A DNA stretch of 22,341 nucleotides, from assembly GCA_964580155.1 (NCBI GenBank), contig CAZOJP010000035.1, positions 1 to 22,341 of the forward strand, given 5' to 3'. This DNA comes from Intestinibacillus sp964580155. Lineage in GTDB: Bacteria; Bacillota; Clostridia; Oscillospirales; Butyricicoccaceae. A model generated the notes under the pieces. It was not told the origin of the DNA. It was given only the letters and a program-made list of their open reading frames with translations, and searched no databases. The position numbers and the translations under genes were made by a program. Shown here piece after piece: positions 21,685 through 22,341 of the stretch (position 1 is its first letter; every line of letters starts with the position of its first letter).

Positions 21685-21754
21685 GAAATATGCAAAACCG
21701 ATGTGTCATCAGGGGGATGGCATATCAGACACACAGATAAAGGAGAATCAAGCT

Positions 21755-22341
21755 ATGGCTGCAACCATTTGGTCCCTGCTGCCGCCGATTATCGCGATTG
21801 CACTCGCCTTGCTCACAAAGGAAGTGTATATGTCGCTCATGATCGGCATTCTGTCCGGCGCGCTGCTGTTTGCCAGCTTCAATCCGCTGCACGCGGTCGA
21901 AACCACGTTTAACATCATGGGGGAGAAGATTGGCAGCAATGTCAATATTCTGGTATTTCTCGTGCTGCTCGGCATTCTTGTCGCGCTCATCACGAAGTCC
22001 GGTGCGTCCAAGGCATACGGTGAGTGGGCAAGCCGCACCATCAAGACGCGCCGCGGCGCTTTGATGGCGACTTCGCTGCTCGGCACACTGATTTTTGTGG
22101 ACGATTATTTTAACTGCCTGACCGTCGGCACGGTCATGCGCCCCGTGACGGACAAGCACGGTGTCACCCGTGCAAAGCTCGCCTATGTCATCGACGCAAC
22201 CGCAGCGCCTGTGTGTATCATCGCCCCGATCTCGAGCTGGGCGGCGGCGGTCGGCTCTTCCCTGCCCAAGGACAGTCAGGTCGACGGCTTCAGCCTGTTC
22301 TTAAAAACCATCCCGTTCAATCTGTACGCGCTGCTCACGCT
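21755..22341 (+). CDS. NhaC-family Na+/H+ antiporter, N-terminal part (runs off window)
   Basis: 195 codons are visible before the window ends. The protein starts MAATIWSLLPPIIAIALALL with repeated hydrophobic segments and carries the NhaC-family core TLIFVDDYFNCLTVGTVMRP (about residues 109-128), then TDKHGVTRAKLAYVIDATAAPV and IIAPISSWAAAVGSS. AAGGAG (21740-21745) lies 9 nt before the ATG. Family members exchange Na+ for H+, and some exchange small organic molecules such as malate and lactate, so the substrate is open. The C-terminal half is not in the window. Confidence 0.9.
   Translation, partial: MAATIWSLLPPIIAIALALLTKEVYMSLMIGILSGALLFASFNPLHAVETTFNIMGEKIGSNVNILVFLVLLGILVALITKSGASKAYGEWASRTIKTRRGALMATSLLGTLIFVDDYFNCLTVGTVMRPVTDKHGVTRAKLAYVIDATAAPVCIIAPISSWAAAVGSSLPKDSQVDGFSLFLKTIPFNLYALLT

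Noticed and set aside
18863..21687. Identical TAAACTGAA at the transketolase and NhaC promoters as a shared regulatory box
   Set aside because: The match covers the -10 hexamer plus three bases and is easily chance in A/T-rich promoter DNA.
21615..21755. Possible Na+- or pH-sensing riboswitch before the NhaC-family gene
   Set aside because: The predicted leader is only about 65 nt and I see no conserved motif or convincing terminator hairpin.

Overview
The window looks like chromosomal DNA from a GC-rich, anaerobic, endospore-forming member of the Clostridia, plausibly in the Oscillospirales/Butyricicoccaceae neighbourhood, though the exact family is a guess. The evidence is a T-box leader on thrS, strong AGGAGG ribosome sites, A/T-rich sigma-A promoters in a GC-rich background, a SleC-type spore cortex-lytic gene set behind a sigma-E-like promoter, a yybP-ykoY manganese riboswitch, split transketolase subunits and an OPT peptide transporter. 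I see no phage, insertion sequence, CRISPR array or tRNA.

Layout. 1-677 (minus): start of thrS with a complete T-box attenuator and promoter. 737-4906 (minus): OPT oligopeptide transporter, a partial terminator, then a PqqD-like protein, a small membrane protein and the dipeptidase PepD, which together read as a peptide uptake and breakdown block. 5184-7560 (minus): two envelope enzymes, a membrane-anchored NodB deacetylase and a DacF-type D,D-carboxypeptidase, each with its own promoter. 7682-11483 (plus): a five-gene operon of DUF1294 protein, CDF metal exporter, dihydroorotase, DUF4230 protein and a Cys/His-rich small protein, closed by a terminator. 11489-13940 (plus): a spore cortex-lytic operon in which the SleC pro-domain, the SleC catalytic/peptidoglycan-binding protein and a further peptidoglycan-binding protein are separate ORFs. 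The middle gene is interrupted by an in-frame TAG. 13963-20816: a carbohydrate locus with iolB-iolD (minus), a divergent AraC regulator, a convergent DeoR regulator, and a divergent two-subunit transketolase. 20842-21614 (plus): manganese riboswitch and mntP. 21656-end (plus): start of an NhaC-family Na+/H+ antiporter.

How parts may work together. IolB and IolD are consecutive steps of myo-inositol catabolism. The AraC and DeoR genes lie between them and the transketolase pair, and both divergent control regions carry TTGCG-type repeats, so a joint regulon is likely but unproven. A Mn-type CDF and the riboswitch-controlled MntP give two manganese-export candidates. The most unusual single observation is the amber codon inside the SleC-like gene: the reading frame continues through two more intact peptidoglycan-binding repeats, and none of the 21 other complete genes in the window ends in TAG.
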